Assembly: GCF_000719515.1 (NCBI RefSeq)
Contig: NZ_JOGR01000001.1
Location: forward strand, 496,001 to 560,000
Length of the DNA stretch: 64,000 nt
Source: Glycomyces sp. NRRL B-16210
GTDB lineage: Bacteria; Actinomycetota; Actinomycetes; Mycobacteriales; Micromonosporaceae
Reading direction: 5' to 3'
Shown here: positions 24,004 through 32,195 of the stretch, one piece after another
How positions within the stretch are numbered: position 1 is the stretch's first letter
Layout of the letters: every line of letters starts with the position of its first letter
Notes under the pieces: generated by a model
What the model was told of the DNA's origin: nothing
Databases searched by the model: none
The model's input: only the letters and a program-made list of their open reading frames with translations
Position numbers and translations under genes: made by a program

Positions 24004-24477
24004 CTAGGCCGCGGCACTGCTGCGGCGCTTGAGCAGCCACATCCCGGCCGCCGCCGCGAGCACGATCCCCGCACCCGACCACAGGACCGCCGAAGAAGCG
24101 TCCGACGCGGTCGAGCCGCCGCCGGTCGCCGCACCCGAACCCGAGGTCACCGTGAACTTCGCCGAGGCGCTGTCCGAACCACACGTCACCAGCACCGTGT
24201 ACGTCCCGGTCTTCATGCCCTGCGGCACCGTGAAGTTCCCTTGGGCATTGTTGTTGTTGCGCGGCAAGGCGATGCTCACGTCCGTGCCCTCCACGACCGC
24301 CGTCGCGTTCTGGTTGCAGTTCGAGGCGAGCGCGTCCACGCGCGTGCCGACCGCTCCCGCCGTCGGCGAGAGCGTGACGGTGATGGCCGCGTTCGCCGGA
24401 ACGGCCGTGGACAGCACGATCGCGGCGCTGAGCCCGATCGCGGCGAGCATCCCTCGGAAGGGCTGGGGCATTCGCAT
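24004..24477 (-). CDS. Small secreted, C-terminally anchored surface protein
   Basis: A 157-residue protein. It has a signal peptide ending near AVPANAA (about residue 33), a beta-rich domain of about 80 residues with two Cys (LASNCNQNATA and VLVTCGSDSA), an Asn run, a Gly/Ser/Thr spacer, a membrane helix (VLWSGAGIVLAAAAGMWLL) and the tail KRRSSAAA. The architecture is that of a sortase substrate but no LPxTG-like motif precedes the helix. GGGAGG lies ten bases before the ATG at 24477. It heads the operon with the class F sortase. Confidence 0.75.
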   Translation of the reverse strand: MRMPQPFRGMLAAIGLSAAIVLSTAVPANAAITVTLSPTAGAVGTRVDALASNCNQNATAVVEGTDVSIALPRNNNNAQGNFTVPQGMKTGTYTVLVTCGSDSASAKFTVTSGSGAATGGGSTASDASSAVLWSGAGIVLAAAAGMWLLKRRSSAAA

Positions 24478-24653
24478 GGGCAAGGTTCCTCCCCGATCGG
24501 CACCGGGAGGCACCCGGTCCCACGTGACGTGTCAATGGCTCACGGTAATGGCCCCCGGCAGGGGCGCACACGGAATCGTGGGAAAACGGGCGCGCGAGCG
24601 CGCACGGCTCGTCGGGGCTGGAAAACATCGGTGTCATCTGCCACGATGAGGGC

Positions 24654-25127
24654 ATGAGGCTTCCCGGGAGCGGACTGGTCAGCGGCCTCGCCGCGACCGC
24701 GCGAACCGCCGCGCGCCGCGCCGTCACCAGTCAGTACCCCGAGCACGAACCCGAACTGCCCGAACGCTCCCGGGGCGTCATCGCCCTCGAGGAGTCCAAC
24801 TGCACCTCCTGCATGCTCTGCGCGCGCGAATGCCCCGACTGGTGCATCCACATCGACTCCCACAAGGAGACCGTCGAGGTCGAAGGCGCTGCCCGGCCGC
24901 GCCAGGTCAACGTCCTCGACCGCTTCGACATCGACTTCTCCCTGTGCATGTACTGCGGGATCTGCATCGACGTGTGCCCCTTCGACGCCCTCTTCTGGGC
25001 CCCCGACTTCGCCTACGCCGAAGGCGACATCCGCGACCTGCTCCACGGCAAGGAGCACCTGGGGGAGTGGATGGCGAACGTCCCGCCCTCGGCGCTGCCC
25101 GAGGCGGAGCCGGAGGACGCCGGGTGA
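24654..25127 (+). CDS. nuoI: NADH dehydrogenase subunit I-like ferredoxin (NuoI)
   Basis: A 157-residue iron-sulfur protein with two [4Fe-4S] motifs, CTSCMLCARECP and CMYCGICIDVCP, separated by about 45 residues. The order and the surrounding IDFSLCMYCGICIDVCPFDALFW are as in NuoI, which passes electrons in the peripheral arm of complex I. It overlaps a nuoJ-like gene by four bases. No other nuo gene lies nearby. Partial secondary nuo clusters exist in streptomycetes, but a two-gene set is unusually small. Confidence 0.85.
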   Translation: MRLPGSGLVSGLAATARTAARRAVTSQYPEHEPELPERSRGVIALEESNCTSCMLCARECPDWCIHIDSHKETVEVEGAARPRQVNVLDRFDIDFSLCMYCGICIDVCPFDALFWAPDFAYAEGDIRDLLHGKEHLGEWMANVPPSALPEAEPEDAG

Positions 25128-25615
25128 CGGTCGCCGACGTGCTCCTGATCGCCTTCGGGCTGCTCGCGCTCGGGGCGGCGCTGGCGGTGGTGACGACCGA
25201 GCGGATCGTGCGGGCCGGGCTGTGGCTCGCGGTCGCGTTCGCCGGGATCGCCGGGGCCGCCCTGGTGCTCGCCGCCGAGTTCCTCGCGTGGGTGCTCGTG
25301 CTCGTCTACGTCGGCGCGATCGTGGTGCTGCTGCTGTTCGCGACGATGCTCACGAAGGCCCCGACCGACCCGTCCGCCGACCTCGACCGGCCGCGCCTGC
25401 CGGGGGCCGTGATCGCCGGCGGGGTCGGGCTCGGGCTCGCGGCGGTCGTCACCGCCGCGTTCGGCTGGACCCGCGTCGATCCGGAGGGCGGGGCGGGCGC
25501 CGCGGCCGTCGGCGAGGCCGTGTTCGCCGAATGGGTGCTCCCGTTCGAGGTGCTCTCGCTCCTTCTGCTGGCGGCTCTGGTGGGCGCGGTGGCCGTTTCC
25601 ACACGGAGAACTTGA
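25124..25615 (+). CDS. nuoJ: NADH dehydrogenase subunit J-like membrane protein (NuoJ)
   Basis: A 163-residue protein with five hydrophobic segments and the NuoJ hallmark LVYVGAIVVLLLFATML around residue 60-80, followed by a charged loop and a final helix LPFEVLSLLLLAALVGAVAV. NuoJ is part of the proton-pumping membrane arm. The GTG start overlaps the nuoI-like stop. A DUF885 peptidase gene follows where nuoK would be expected, so the membrane arm is not encoded here. Confidence 0.85.
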   Translation: MTVADVLLIAFGLLALGAALAVVTTERIVRAGLWLAVAFAGIAGAALVLAAEFLAWVLVLVYVGAIVVLLLFATMLTKAPTDPSADLDRPRLPGAVIAGGVGLGLAAVVTAAFGWTRVDPEGGAGAAAVGEAVFAEWVLPFEVLSLLLLAALVGAVAVSTRRT

Positions 25616-25665
25616 GCAACAGTCGTGTAACGAAGGTTTGCTAGCCGCGCGGTAAGCTGACGGCC

Positions 25666-27327
25666 ATGAGTTCACCCATCTTCGACCTGGCCGACGAGTA
25701 CATCACCGCATACGCCCGCCTCCACCCCATGTTCGCCGGCATGGCCGGCATCAAGGGCGACTTCGGCGTCGCCTCGGACCTGGGACCGGACGCGGTCGAG
25801 GACCGCGCGCGGCTGGACCGCGAGACCCTCGCGCGCCTGCGCGCCCTGGAGTCGGCCGGATCGGCCGACGACCTGGCCCGGCTCCACATGGCCGAGCGCC
25901 TGGAGTCCGGCCTCGCCCTCCACGACGCGGGCGAGTGGCGCCGGGCCCTGCGGGTGCCCTACGGGTTCATCCAGACGCTGTGCTCGTACGTCGACCTCGC
26001 GCCCCGGCGCACCGAAGGCGAGTGGCGGGTGCTCGTCGCCCGCATCCGGGCGATCCCCGAGATGTTCGCGACCTGGCGCCAGACCATGAACGCCGGGATC
26101 GACGAAGGCCAGACCGTCGCGCTCCTCCAGGTCGTCGAGGGCGCCAAGCAGGCCCGGCGCAACGCCGAGGTGCGCGTGTTCGACAAGCACGTGGACGCCT
26201 ACGGCGACGGCCCGCAGGCCCGCGACCTCCGCGAGGCCGCCGACGCCGCGTACGCCGCGTTCGCCTCCGCCGCCGAGTACCTGGAGCGCGCCTACGCGCC
26301 GCACGCCGCCGCGAAGGACGGCGTCGGCGAGGAGCGCTACCTGCTGCACGCCCGCGCGACCCTCGGCGCCGACCTCGACGCCCGCGACGCCTACGCGTGG
26401 GCCTGGGACGAGCTGCACCGCATCGAGGACGAGATGGCCGCCGAGGCCGACCACATCGCCGCCTCGGCGGGTCTGTCGGGCTCGGGCCTCGACGAGGTCA
26501 TCGCGCACCTGGACGCCACCGAGACCCTCGCCGACCACGAGGCGTACCTCGCGTGGCTGCGCGAGAAGCACCACGGCGCGCTCGAAGCGCTCAACGGCGT
26601 CCACTTCGACATCGACCCGCGACTGCTCGAGCTCGACGTCGAACTCGTGCAGGGATCGTCTGCCGGGTCGGCGTACTACACCGGCCCCAGCGAGGACCTC
26701 TCACGGCCGGGCCGCACCTGGTGGCCGGTGGCCGAGCGCGAGCGCTTCGCCGTGTGGGGCGAGCTGACCACCGTCTTCCACGAGGGCGTGCCGGGACACC
26801 ACCTCCAGATCGGGCAGACGAAGGTGGCCGGGGACGGCCTGTCGCGCTTCGCGAAGGTCTTCGGCTCGGTCTCGGGCCACGCCGAGGGCTGGGCCCTGTA
26901 CGCCGAGCGGCTCTCCGACGAGCTCGGCTGGTTCACCGACCCGGGCACGCGCCTGGGGATGCTCAAGGGCTCGGCGCTGCGCGCCGCCCGCGTCGCCATC
27001 GACATCGGCTGGCACCTCGACCTGCCGCTGCCGGCGGCCGAGGCGAAGCGCCACGGCGAGCGGTGGGACTTCGACGTGGCCCTGGAGGTCCTCCAGCAGC
27101 GCGGGCGCATCGCCGGGCACCGCGCCCGGCCCGAGATCGTCCGCTACGCGGGCTGGCCGGGACAGGCGATCTGCTACAAGCTCGGCGAGCGGGCCTGGAT
27201 CGCCGCCCGCGACGAGGCGAAGGCCGCGGCCGGGTCCGATTTCGACATCAAGGACTGGCACACCCGGGCGCTCAACCTCGGGCCCGTGGGCCTGGACAAC
27301 CTCGCGGCGGTCCTGCGCGGGGAGTGA
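25666..27327 (+). CDS. DUF885 family zinc metallopeptidase-like protein
   Basis: A 553-residue cytosolic protein of the DUF885 family. It has the conserved HEGVPGHHLQ motif (near residue 372), an HxxxxH-type relative of zinc peptidase motifs, and SGHAEGWALYAE about 30 residues later, which could supply the third ligand. No signal peptide is present. Members are annotated as putative carboxypeptidases, with little direct proof. The gene has its own start 50 bases after nuoJ and ends before a convergent terminator. Confidence 0.85.
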   Translation: MSSPIFDLADEYITAYARLHPMFAGMAGIKGDFGVASDLGPDAVEDRARLDRETLARLRALESAGSADDLARLHMAERLESGLALHDAGEWRRALRVPYGFIQTLCSYVDLAPRRTEGEWRVLVARIRAIPEMFATWRQTMNAGIDEGQTVALLQVVEGAKQARRNAEVRVFDKHVDAYGDGPQARDLREAADAAYAAFASAAEYLERAYAPHAAAKDGVGEERYLLHARATLGADLDARDAYAWAWDELHRIEDEMAAEADHIAASAGLSGSGLDEVIAHLDATETLADHEAYLAWLREKHHGALEALNGVHFDIDPRLLELDVELVQGSSAGSAYYTGPSEDLSRPGRTWWPVAERERFAVWGELTTVFHEGVPGHHLQIGQTKVAGDGLSRFAKVFGSVSGHAEGWALYAERLSDELGWFTDPGTRLGMLKGSALRAARVAIDIGWHLDLPLPAAEAKRHGERWDFDVALEVLQQRGRIAGHRARPEIVRYAGWPGQAICYKLGERAWIAARDEAKAAAGSDFDIKDWHTRALNLGPVGLDNLAAVLRGE

Positions 27328-27446
27328 AGCCGGAGCTTCGGCGATCGGTGACGCGACGAGGCGGGCGCGTGAAAGGCGAGCGCCCGAGCGCGACAACGTG
27401 AACCGCGACCGCCGCGGCACCCGCCGGACCGGTCCGGACATGCGAA

Positions 27447-27477
27447 GGCGGGGCCGGAGTACGACTCCGGCCCCGCC
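27447..27477. terminator. Bidirectional terminator
   Basis: A 14-bp perfect stem GGCGGGGCCGGAGT with its complement and a three-base ACG loop lies between the DUF885 and CHAD genes. The remaining 120 bases between the two genes show nothing else. Confidence 0.85.
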
Positions 27478-27486
27478 TCCTTCCGT

Positions 27487-28371
27487 CTACCGCCAGCGGT
27501 CGATCATGCCGGTCGTGGTCCGGTCGATCTCCTCGCCGAGCTGGCGCAGGTGCTCCTTCTCCAGGTCCGCCAGGCTCGCGGTGAACCGGTCCGCCCGGTC
27601 GGCGCCCGGGAGCCGCAGCAGCCAGTTGCGGGCGATCACCGCCTGCCGGTACTCGGTGAGCAGGTGCTCCAGGTCGGCGACCGGGACGATGACCTCCTCG
27701 GCGGCCCGGCCGAGCGCCGGCTCGGCCGCCTCCGCGAGGAAGTGCGCCTCCCGGGCCGCGATGCGGGCCTCGTCGCGCGCCATCACCAGGTCGGTCGCGT
27801 AGCTGAGCCTGCCGTACGTGTCGAGCAGGTGCGTTTTCGCCTTCGAGAGCACCCCCATGAGCGAGGAGGCGGGCTTGTCGCCCTCGCGCGTGAAGCGCGC
27901 GTGCTCGGCGAACATGCGCACCTGGCCGAGCAGGGCCGCGACCCACGTCTGCGAGTGGACCCGCTCGATCTGCCGGTAGGAGGCGCGCATCTCCTCCTCC
28001 AGGGCGTCGAACCACCCCGGGTACTCCGGGACGGTGAGGCCGAGCTGGTCGAACCGGTCGGCGAAGTGGATCCGGAGGCGCTCCAGGTCCTCGGTGTGCT
28101 TGAGCGCGGCGAGGAACTGGTCGAGCTCGCGGCCGCCGTGCGGGGTCTGTGCGAACAGGTGCTCGTAGCCGCGGATCGTCGTGCGCAGCCGGTGGATCGC
28201 GGCGCGGACCGAGCCTGCCGATCCGGGCGCGTACCGCTCGGTGGCGGCGATCGCGCGGTTGAGCGCGTCGACCTGGTTCGCGATGTACGACCGGATCACG
28301 ACGCCGGCCGGTGTGGACGCGGACATGGCCCCGGAACGCTCCCGTTCGGCCGCCGCTGCGGATGCTGACAT
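27487..28371 (-). CDS. CHAD domain protein
   Basis: A 294-residue alpha-helical protein with conserved basic and histidine residues: VRAAIHRLRTTIRGYEHLF near residue 55 and a second repeat-like set around residues 150-220. CHAD domains bind inorganic polyphosphate and often locate to polyphosphate granules. No CYTH domain is fused or adjacent, although the two often occur together. The start has a strong GGGGGAGGAG site. An in-frame ATG at 28326 is an alternative. Confidence 0.82.
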   Translation of the reverse strand: MSASAAAAERERSGAMSASTPAGVVIRSYIANQVDALNRAIAATERYAPGSAGSVRAAIHRLRTTIRGYEHLFAQTPHGGRELDQFLAALKHTEDLERLRIHFADRFDQLGLTVPEYPGWFDALEEEMRASYRQIERVHSQTWVAALLGQVRMFAEHARFTREGDKPASSLMGVLSKAKTHLLDTYGRLSYATDLVMARDEARIAAREAHFLAEAAEPALGRAAEEVIVPVADLEHLLTEYRQAVIARNWLLRLPGADRADRFTASLADLEKEHLRQLGEEIDRTTTGMIDRWR

Positions 28372-28497
28372 GGCTCCTCCCCCCGAAAGACCTGCTGGAC
28401 CAAGTATTCCAGCGGGCCCTCGGAGGGAGGAGCGAAGCGGTGAAAATTCGATTGTCGTTCAGGTTCGAGCCCTGCGGCCGTCACCTGCGCGGATCGA

Positions 28498-29688
28498 CTA
28501 GCCCGGGATGCAGTCCAGCGCGGGCATGGTCGTCAGGTTGCCGGAGACGTTGAAGCCGAAGCTCTCCGACGAGCCCGAGCTGATGGTCGCGTTCCAGCCC
28601 GAGGGGCTGGCCATCTGCATGTCGCCCATCGAGCTGATCGTGGTGTTCCACGAGTTGTCGATGGTGATCCCCGAGTCCGGCGGCCACAGCCAGTGGATCA
28701 TCCAGTCGCTGACGGGCGCGGTGCCCGTGTTGGTGACGGTGATGTTGACGGTCGCCCCGCCGTTCCACGAGAAGATCGAGGCCTCGGCGGTGCAGGTGGC
28801 GTTCGGGTTGCCCGTGGGGTCGTCGGTCGGGTCCTCGGTCGGGTCGTCCGTCGGCTCATCGGTGGGGTCGTCGGTCGGGTCGTCCGTGGTCGGGGGGTCG
28901 GTCGGAGGGTTGTTCACGCCGCCGTCGTTGCCGGGCAGGTTGGCGCCCGGGCGCACGCCGGTGACCTCGCCGTTGCCGCCGTCGAACTCGACGTCGGAGC
29001 AGGCGTAGAAGTTCTCGCTGGAGTCGGAGCGCACCCAGTGGGTGAAGACCACGTGGTAACCCGACTTCTGCGGGAGCGTCAGGTTGGCGTAGTAGTAGTG
29101 GTCGTCCGAGCCCGGGCCGCCGTTCTGCGGCGGGTTCGTGATGGTGGTGAACAGCTCCAGCTCGTCCCAGGTGATGGGCGTGTTCGGGTTCCAGCCGTCC
29201 TTGGTGATGTACAGGTCGAACTTGCCGGGGTGGTGCGCCCAGTTGTTGTAGCGCCACTCGACGTTCGCGCCGGCGGTCACGTGGGTCCGGGGCCAGTTGC
29301 CCGCGGCGTTGAACGCCGAGAAGTCGTACGGGCCGCGGCCGCCGCCGTTGCAGATCTCGCCGTCGGGGATGTAACCGACGGTCTGGCCCGCGCCGTTGGA
29401 GTCGAGGTTCCCGAACCAGTTGTAGAACGCGTTCGGGCCGCCCTGGTTCAGCGCCTGCTGGCACATCGCGTTGGACGGGTCGAGCGCGCCGTTCCCGCTC
29501 AGCGCGTCGAAATAACAGAAGTACTGCCGGGAGCCGGGGAACACGGTGGCGCCGTGGGCCTCGGCCTCCTGACCCTTGGTGAACAGCGTCGTGGCGAACA
29601 TGGCCGCTACAACGGCCAAGACCAGCGACATGACGACGGCGATGCGGCGGCGTCTGCTGCCGAACGCCGTCGAGGCGATGGTGGACAT
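28498..29688 (-). CDS. Secreted AA10 lytic polysaccharide monooxygenase with CBM2
   Basis: A 396-residue copper enzyme that cleaves cellulose or chitin oxidatively. After the signal peptide the mature protein begins with His (AEA/HGATVFPG), the first copper-brace ligand. The second His is in NNWAHHPGKF. The AA10 domain runs to about residue 235, followed by an acidic linker of about nine DDPT-like repeats (codons near 28800-28890) and a C-terminal CBM2 with the usual terminal Cys pair and exposed Trp residues. A cellulose role is suggested by the CebR-like box upstream. Confidence 0.93.
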   Translation of the reverse strand: MSTIASTAFGSRRRRIAVVMSLVLAVVAAMFATTLFTKGQEAEAHGATVFPGSRQYFCYFDALSGNGALDPSNAMCQQALNQGGPNAFYNWFGNLDSNGAGQTVGYIPDGEICNGGGRGPYDFSAFNAAGNWPRTHVTAGANVEWRYNNWAHHPGKFDLYITKDGWNPNTPITWDELELFTTITNPPQNGGPGSDDHYYYANLTLPQKSGYHVVFTHWVRSDSSENFYACSDVEFDGGNGEVTGVRPGANLPGNDGGVNNPPTDPPTTDDPTDDPTDEPTDDPTEDPTDDPTGNPNATCTAEASIFSWNGGATVNITVTNTGTAPVSDWMIHWLWPPDSGITIDNSWNTTISSMGDMQMASPSGWNATISSGSSESFGFNVSGNLTTMPALDCIPG

Positions 29689-29708
29689 GGAAAACTCCTC
29701 TGCCGGTC

Positions 29709-29722
29709 ATGGAGCGCTCCCA
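29709..29722. promoter_or_regulatory. CebR-like operator of the LPMO gene
   Basis: ATGGAGCGCTCCCA matches the CebR box TGGGAGCGCTCCCA at 12 of 14 positions, with the central GGAGCGCTCC (29711-29720) fully palindromic. It lies 20 bases upstream of the monooxygenase start codon. CebR is the cellobiose-released repressor of cellulolytic genes in Streptomyces. No cebR gene is in the window. Confidence 0.75.
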
Positions 29723-29794
29723 ACCTGGCCCTGCCGAGCCCGCGCCTACATGTGCGAAACCGTGGATAGTGATCGTGATATTTGAGTGTATCTA

Positions 29795-29800
29795 TATAAT
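29795..29800 (+). promoter_or_regulatory. Perfect -10 box upstream of the peroxiredoxin gene
   Basis: TATAAT lies in an AT-rich patch (29771-29800) that contrasts with its surroundings. No good -35 is seen at the proper distance (ATCGTG). The patch may also hold the monooxygenase promoter on the other strand. Confidence 0.45.
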
Positions 29801-29906
29801 GGGGCGGAGTGCAAACGGCCCGGTGCCCGAGGGGTCGCGGCCGTGGAACCCGCGACATCCGCGTCGTCGGAGCGCCTCCCGCTCTCCCGCGGATAGGGTG
29901 GGATCC

Positions 29907-30365
29907 ATGGACATCGGAGACACCGCCCCGGCATTCACCCTCGAGGACGAGACCGGCACGCCGCGCGGTCTCGACGAGCTGCTGGAGGGCGGTCCGGTGG
30001 TGCTGTTCTTCTACCCGCGCGCCATGTCGGCCGGCTGCACCGCCGAGGCCTGCCACTTTCGTGACCTCGTCTCCGAGTTCAAGGCCCTTGGGGCGCAACC
30101 GGTCGGCATCTCCCGCGACGCCGTCGACCGCCAGGCCGCCTTCACCGCCGAGCATTCACTGGGCTACCCGCTCCTGTCGGACCCCGGCGGCGCGGTCGCC
30201 GAGGCCTTCGGCTCCCGGCGCAACTTCGCCCTCTTCCCCACCAAGCGCAAGACCTTCCTCATCGGCGAGGGCCGCAAGGTGATCGGCGTGGTCACCAGCG
30301 AGCTGAGCATGAACGCCCACGCGGACAGGGCGCTCGCGATCCTGCGCGAGAACGCCGCCGCATAG
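29907..30365 (+). CDS. bcp: Peroxiredoxin, BCP/PrxQ type
   Basis: A 152-residue thiol peroxidase that reduces hydrogen peroxide and organic hydroperoxides. It has FYPRAMSAGCTAEACHFRD with the peroxidatic Cys and a resolving Cys five residues later, the two-Cys PrxQ pattern. GGATAGGGTGGGA lies upstream of the ATG. The window contains a second BCP gene at 35296-35766 that differs in sequence, so there are two isoforms. It is divergent from the monooxygenase gene, whose activity consumes or makes peroxide. A link is speculative. Confidence 0.92.
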   Translation: MDIGDTAPAFTLEDETGTPRGLDELLEGGPVVLFFYPRAMSAGCTAEACHFRDLVSEFKALGAQPVGISRDAVDRQAAFTAEHSLGYPLLSDPGGAVAEAFGSRRNFALFPTKRKTFLIGEGRKVIGVVTSELSMNAHADRALAILRENAAA

Positions 30366-30372
30366 CGAAAGA

Positions 30373-30390
30373 GGCGGCCCGAAGGCCGCC
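30373..30390 (+). terminator. Terminator after bcp
   Basis: GGCGGCC pairs with GGCCGCC around a CGAA tetraloop, seven bases after the bcp stop. It lies between convergent genes. Confidence 0.7.
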
Positions 30391-30435
30391 CCGTGCAGGT
30401 GTCGCAGATGCGGTTCGCGAGTTCGCGGCTGCGAT

Positions 30436-31020
30436 TCAGATTCCGCTCACAAGTTCTCGAAATGCCTTCCCCCGGTGGGAGATCGCGTTCTTCTCCTCGG
30501 CGCTCAGCTCGGCGCTGGTCTCCTCGCGCCCCTCCGGGACGAACAGGGGGTCGTAGCCGAACCCGTTGTCGCCCTTCGGGGCCCGGATGATCCGGCCGGG
30601 CATCTCGCCGTGGACGACCAGTTCGCGGCCGTCGGGCCACACGATCGCCGCCGCGCACACGAACTTCGCGCCGCGCGATCCGTCCGGCACGTCCGCGAGC
30701 TGGTCGAGCAGCAGCGCGTTGTTCGCCGCGTCGTCCTTGGCGCTCCCGGCCCAGCGCGCCGAGAGCACCCCGGGCATCCCGTTGAGGGCGTCCACGGCCA
30801 GGCCGGAGTCGTCGGCGATGGTCGCCAGGCCCGTGTGCTTCACCCCGTCGCGGGCCTTGAGCAGGGCGTTGCCCGCGAACGTCAGCTCGGTCTCGGGGGT
30901 CTCGGGGTAGTCCTCGACCGCGTCGAGTCCCACGAGTTCGACCTCGGGGGCGGCCGAGGCGAGGATCTGGCGCAGCTCGTCCACCTTGCCCGCGTTGCGG
31001 GTCGCCAGGAGCACCCTCAC
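30436..31020 (-). CDS. rdgB: XTP/dITP diphosphatase (RdgB/HAM1)
   Basis: A 194-residue nucleotide-pool cleaning enzyme that hydrolyses dITP and XTP. It has the N-terminal LLATRNAGKVDELR, the ETELTFAGNALLKAR segment and ADDSGLAVDALNGMPGVLSARWAG, all family signatures, and GYDPLFVPEG near the C-terminus. The GTG start overlaps the stop of rph (GTGA). The rph-rdgB order is common in actinobacteria. Confidence 0.95.
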   Translation of the reverse strand: MRVLLATRNAGKVDELRQILASAAPEVELVGLDAVEDYPETPETELTFAGNALLKARDGVKHTGLATIADDSGLAVDALNGMPGVLSARWAGSAKDDAANNALLLDQLADVPDGSRGAKFVCAAAIVWPDGRELVVHGEMPGRIIRAPKGDNGFGYDPLFVPEGREETSAELSAEEKNAISHRGKAFRELVSGI

Positions 31021-31745
31021 GGGGTCAGGAGGGTACGGGCCTGGAGGCCGGTGAGCTCCTTGCAGCCCTTGAGGGCCAGGTCCAGCAGCGCGTCGAGTTC
31101 GGCGCGGTTGAACACCGCCTCCTCGCCGGTGCCCTGGACCTCGACGAAGTCGCCCTCGCCGGTGCAGACCACGTTCATGTCGACCGAGGCCGCCACGTCC
31201 TCCTCGTACGGAAGGTCCAGCACCGGGACGCCGCCCACGACGCCGACGCTGATGGCGGCCACCGAGGTCGTGAGGATCTTGTCGGGCTTGCGGGCGAGCT
31301 TCTGCTCCTTGAGCCAGGCCACGGCGTCGTGCAGCGCCACGTAGGCGCCGGTGATCGAGGCCGTGCGGGTCCCGCCGTCCGCCTGGAGCACATCGCAGTC
31401 GAGCGTGATCGTGTTCTCGCCCAAGGCCTTGAAGTCGATGCAGGCCCGCAGGGAGCGGCCGATGAGCCGCGAGATCTCGTGGGTGCGCCCGCCGATCTTG
31501 CCGCGGATGGACTCGCGGTCGGAGCGCGAATGCGTCGAGCGCGGGAGCATCGAGTACTCGGCGGTCACCCAGCCCTCGCCCGAGCCGCGCCGCCAGCGCG
31601 GGACGCCGGGCGTGACCGAGGCGGTGCACAGCACGCGGGTGCGGCCGAATTCGACGAGGACCGAGCCCTCGGGGTGGTCGGTCCAGGAGCGGGTGAACTT
31701 CACGGGGCGCAGCTCGTCGGCGGCGCGCTTGTCAGGTCGAGTCAT
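31017..31745 (-). CDS. rph: Ribonuclease PH
   Basis: A 242-residue phosphorolytic 3'-5' exoribonuclease that trims tRNA precursors. It has GSVLVEFGRTRVLCTASV, the RGSGEGWVTAEYSMLPRST region, GKIGGRTHEISRLIGRSLRA with the phosphate-binding Arg residues, and LDCDVLQADGGTRTASITGA. The ATG at 31745 matches the family start. The frame is open for 23 more codons upstream without a good start. A -10-like TAGGCT on the minus strand (31753-31758) lies only eight bases before the start, which suggests a leaderless message. Confidence 0.95.
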   Translation of the reverse strand: MTRPDKRAADELRPVKFTRSWTDHPEGSVLVEFGRTRVLCTASVTPGVPRWRRGSGEGWVTAEYSMLPRSTHSRSDRESIRGKIGGRTHEISRLIGRSLRACIDFKALGENTITLDCDVLQADGGTRTASITGAYVALHDAVAWLKEQKLARKPDKILTTSVAAISVGVVGGVPVLDLPYEEDVAASVDMNVVCTGEGDFVEVQGTGEEAVFNRAELDALLDLALKGCKELTGLQARTLLTP

Positions 31746-31915
31746 CCGCACCAGCCTACGGGAACACACTCGCGTGTGACACACTAGTTGCTGCTCGAAT
31801 GAGAGCGTCGGCACGTGCGGCGACCGGGCCTACGGCCTGGGATCGCGCGTCCCGGGGCCGGCGGCGGTCCGCCTCCCGGCAGCGATCGGCCCCTCCCGAT
31901 CGGACGCTCGGCCGC

Positions 31916-31997
31916 GCGCGAGTGGCGGAACTGGCAGACGCGCAGGATTTAGGTTCCTGTGCCTTCGGGTGTGGGGGTTCGAGTCCCCCCTCGCGCA
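31916..31997 (+). tRNA. tRNA-Leu (TAG)
   Basis: The acceptor stem GCGCGAG pairs with CTCGCGC (31990-31996). There is a long variable arm (GTGCCTTCGGGTGT) typical of a class II tRNA. The anticodon stem CAGGA/TCCTG holds anticodon TAG, reading CUA/CUG. No CCA is encoded. Confidence 0.94.
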
Positions 31998-32195
31998 CGC
32001 GATGACGATCGGGGCCCGGCGGTGATGCGCCGGGTCCTTTCCCGTGTGCGGCATCGGCGTGGACGCTTCGGGGCGGTGCCTCGGTTGCACGAATCGTCTG
32101 AAAAGGAATGAAGGCCACAGATCCTTGCGGTAGGCAACGGAGCGGGCGCCCGAAAAGGTACTTCGAGTGTCAACGCCGACCGAAAGGTGATCTTC

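Noticed and set aside
28800..28890. Repeats in the LPMO gene as a mobile or regulatory repeat
   Set aside because: They simply encode the DDPT-type acidic linker between the catalytic domain and CBM2, which is common in secreted actinobacterial enzymes.
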